A stretch of DNA of 64,000 bases from Manis javanica (taxonomy: Eukaryota > Chordata > Mammalia > Pholidota > Manidae). The stretch is from positions 39,126,001 to 39,190,000 of the forward strand of contig NC_133158.1 in assembly GCF_040802235.1 (NCBI RefSeq), given 5' to 3'. The position numbers were made by a program, and so were the translations under genes. The notes below the pieces were generated by a model. That model was not told the DNA's origin. It did no database searches and worked only from the letters and a program-made list of their open reading frames with translations. This document shows positions 61,801 to 64,000 of the stretch, piece by piece; within the stretch, counting starts at the first letter, position 1, and each line of letters begins with the position of its first letter.

Positions 61801-63290
61801 TCTTACATGGTGAACAGTACAAGGGCATTCATCACAGAAACTTTCGGTTTTGATCATGCATTATGACCTATAAACAATCAGGTCAAATATGAATATTCGT
61901 TTGATTTTTGTACTTGATTTATATGTTGATCCCACATTTCTCCTATTATTATTATTTTTATTTTTAATAAAATGCTGAAGTGGTAGGTAGATGCAAGATA
62001 AAGGTAGAAAACATAGTTTAGTGCTGTAAGAGGGCAAATGTAGATGATCAGATGATCAGGTGTGTGCCTATGGACTAAGTATTAATCCAGGCTAGACAAG
62101 GGCAGCAAAACATCCACGGATGCAGAAGATTTCTCTCAAAGCAGGGGGGATGAGGTTCTGAGCCTCACCTCTGTTGATCCCCAAATTCTCACCCGATGGC
62201 CCCCCTGCGACTGTGCCTGTCTTAGGTTGTTCCTCCCTTGAGGAATCTTACCCGTCTCTGGCTAACCAGTCATCTTCCGGGGCCATACAGGGAAATGTAA
62301 AGTTGGTAAGTGAGAGAGAAGCCATATTGTTTGCAAAGGTTAGCTTTTTACTTCTTTGCAGATTTATGCCCTGTGGCTTCTATGCCCAGCACTTGTCTCG
62401 AGGTATCTTTACCACCTGGAGGAATTATGATACTCGGTAAATTCGATATGAGGCACGAATTCTATTTAAGGGTTGTAATTAGGAAGAAAGAAGAAAAGCT
62501 ATAGATGTAGCATATGGAAGGAAACATGGGAGGATTGATTATTTCTTTGACATATCTTCTTGTAGAGTACCTTAAGTATGTATAGGTTTTAAACTACTAA
62601 CTAATTTGCACACACATATTAACATAATAGGAATACGGTGACATAAACAAAGCAAATCTATAATTACCATCCATCTCCAGTGAAGCCAAGAAAGCCATTT
62701 AGGCACCCTAGGCATTTCTGAAAATTTGTCTATGATATGATGGATATTGTCCAACTGTACTTGAACAGTCTGAGAGAAATCAGACAAATTAAAGCAGCCC
62801 ATTTCTGGGATCTGTTCACATCCCATATGTTCTTTTAACCGTAGATAGTCTATAGTCATAAGATTTTGGAGTGCTACGCCTTGCACCCCTCCCAACTCCT
62901 GGTTGAGTTCCAACAGTACAGATCCGGTCAAATTCGTTGTCTCACTGTATGCACATGCCAGCCTAGACATCTCCCTCCTCATTCCAATGGCAACTCCAGG
63001 AGACGGTGGGCTGGATGCAGCCACAACCGCAGCATCGTCCGGATCCCTGTGGAGGCTTTTTGATGATCATCCCCTGGCACAAGTCCTCCAGAGAGTGCTG
63101 ATGCCGGAAGCTCCTCCTCATATCGTATCTTAGTTCATTTTCTGGGTATCCAAGCTAGGCCTTGATCTTCTGCATAGAAACAAACAGACCCTTTGCCCAC
63201 ACTTTGACATGCCCTCTATACCACTGTGCAGAACTCATTGGAGGTCAGCACACAGTAACTGCTTTTTTTTTTTTTTTATTAAGAGAAAGG
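61801..63290 (-). mobile_element. Retroviral env-TM plus LTR-derived block downstream of an L1
   Basis: On the minus strand the order is: an A-rich bridge (about 63,290-63,260), an env transmembrane-subunit fragment (about 63,025-62,572, with LNQELGGVQGVALQN and a heptad/CNLSD-like region typical of gammaretrovirus-type Env), then U3/LTR-like sequence to 61,801. The LTR-like part matches the nested LTR at 17,080-17,770 in reverse. No gag or pol is present. The block lies immediately 3' of an L1 ORF2 end. It is a fossil, only a piece of a provirus, and incomplete. Confidence 0.7.
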
Positions 63291-63439
63291 AATATTATCA
63301 GAAAAGAGTACCTCCATAGCTGATCATCTGACACCCTTTAAGTGATCAACATTAAGGATATTTAAAGCATGTGTTGATCTTTGATTTACCAATAGTTTTA
63401 TCCTATCAAGGAGTAATCCCCCTTTTCTTTCTTTCTTTC

Positions 63440-64000
63440 TTTTTTTTTTTTTTAATCTACGATTACATGAAGAATACTATGTTTACTATGCTCTCCCCTA
63501 TATCAGGTCCCCCCTAACAACCACATTACGGTTACTGTCCATCAGCTTAGCAAAATGTTGTAGAGTCACTACTTGTCCTCTCTGTTGTGCAGCCCACCCT
63601 CCCCTTTCTCCCTCCCCCCCATGCATGCTAATCTTAATACCCCCCTTCTCCTTCCCCCCTCCGCCTTATCCCTCCCTGCCCACCCATCCTCCCCAGTTCC
63701 TTTCCCTTTGGTACCTGTTAGTCCATTTTTGGGTTCTGTAATTCCGCTGCTGTTTTGTTCCTTCAGTTTTTCCTTTGTTCCTATACTCCTCAGATGAGTG
63801 AAATCATTTGGTATTTCTCTTTCTCCGCTTGGCTTATTTCACTGAGCATAATACTCTCCAGCTCCATCCATGTTGCTGCAAATGGTTGGATTTTTCCACT
63901 TCTTATGGCTGAGTAGTATTCCATTGTGTATATGTACCACATCTTCTTTATCCATTCATCTACCGATGGACATTTAGGTTGCTTCCAATTCTTGTCTATT
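63440..64000 (-). mobile_element. L1 3' end (continues past right edge)
   Basis: Minus-strand L1: an A-rich terminus with a TTTC/GAAA simple repeat at about 63,425-63,460, then 3' UTR text ('ccatcagcttagcaaaatgttgtagagtcactacttgtcc'), then the ORF2 C-terminal region with the complement of 'tggataaagaagatgtggtacatatacac' and 'aatggaatactactcagcc'. It is related to, but distinct from, the L1 at 58,998-60,025, notably in the terminal 3' UTR. The 5' part lies outside the window. Confidence 0.88.

Noticed and set aside
62174-62440. An 88-codon plus-strand frame as a host exon
   Set aside because: It is antisense within the LTR-derived block, and a related frame appears on the other strand at 17,203-17,430 because the two repeats are homologous.
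63425-63460. TTTC run as a regulatory element
   Set aside because: It is an ordinary simple repeat grown from the A-rich L1 3' terminus.

Overview
This is a 64 kb piece of a placental mammal nuclear genome. The genes have small exons with GT-AG introns, and the intergenic DNA is full of L1, ERVL/MaLR and other LTR repeats. Gene content and order match the region of human 21q22.3 that carries C21orf58, YBEY and MCM3AP, shown here in reverse orientation. I saw no Alu, B1/B2, carnivore tRNA-Lys SINE or ruminant BovB. The young repeats are an L1 lineage plus a poly(A)-ended tail derived from an endogenous retrovirus. That combination reminds me most of pangolins (Pholidota), but the species call is an inference from memory and was not searched.

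Layout. 1-7.25 kb: the 3' half of C21orf58 (+), with four exons I can join in phase; the 5' exons lie left of the window. 7.25-27.5 kb: intergenic DNA, mostly GC-rich with no recognisable gene. It holds a broken ERVL provirus (13.48-19.25 kb, minus) that is itself interrupted by another LTR element, a probable solo LTR near 9 kb, and several old L1 pieces. 27.5-32.0 kb: YBEY on the minus strand, complete in four coding exons (164 codons). 31.9-32.5 kb: a CpG island that looks like a shared bidirectional promoter. 32.2-64 kb: MCM3AP (GANP) on the plus strand. Twenty coding exons (1,428 codons, all phases consistent) run from 33,182 to 55,534. The remaining C-terminal exons lie beyond the right edge. 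The last 8.4 kb is one large MCM3AP intron packed with L1 and L1-like insertions.

Roles. MCM3AP/GANP is the scaffold of the TREX-2 mRNA export complex at the nuclear pore. YBEY is a metal-dependent endoribonuclease of the UPF0054 family, linked in mammals to mitochondrial ribosome biogenesis. C21orf58 is poorly characterised. YBEY and MCM3AP are head-to-head and probably share promoter DNA.

The most interesting structures are: (a) a retroviral env/LTR-derived segment that behaves as the 3' tail of a poly(A) retrotransposon. It has one clean 5'-truncated copy with a 13-bp target duplication at 38.25 kb, a second poly(A)-ended copy at 61.1 kb, and a long copy at 61.8-63.3 kb directly downstream (minus strand) of an L1 ORF2 end. 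A related LTR lies nested in the ERVL. (b) A perfect 67-bp palindrome (33-bp arms, 1-nt spacer) at 37,898-37,964 in an MCM3AP intron. (c) An unexplained open frame at 58.03-58.31 kb.
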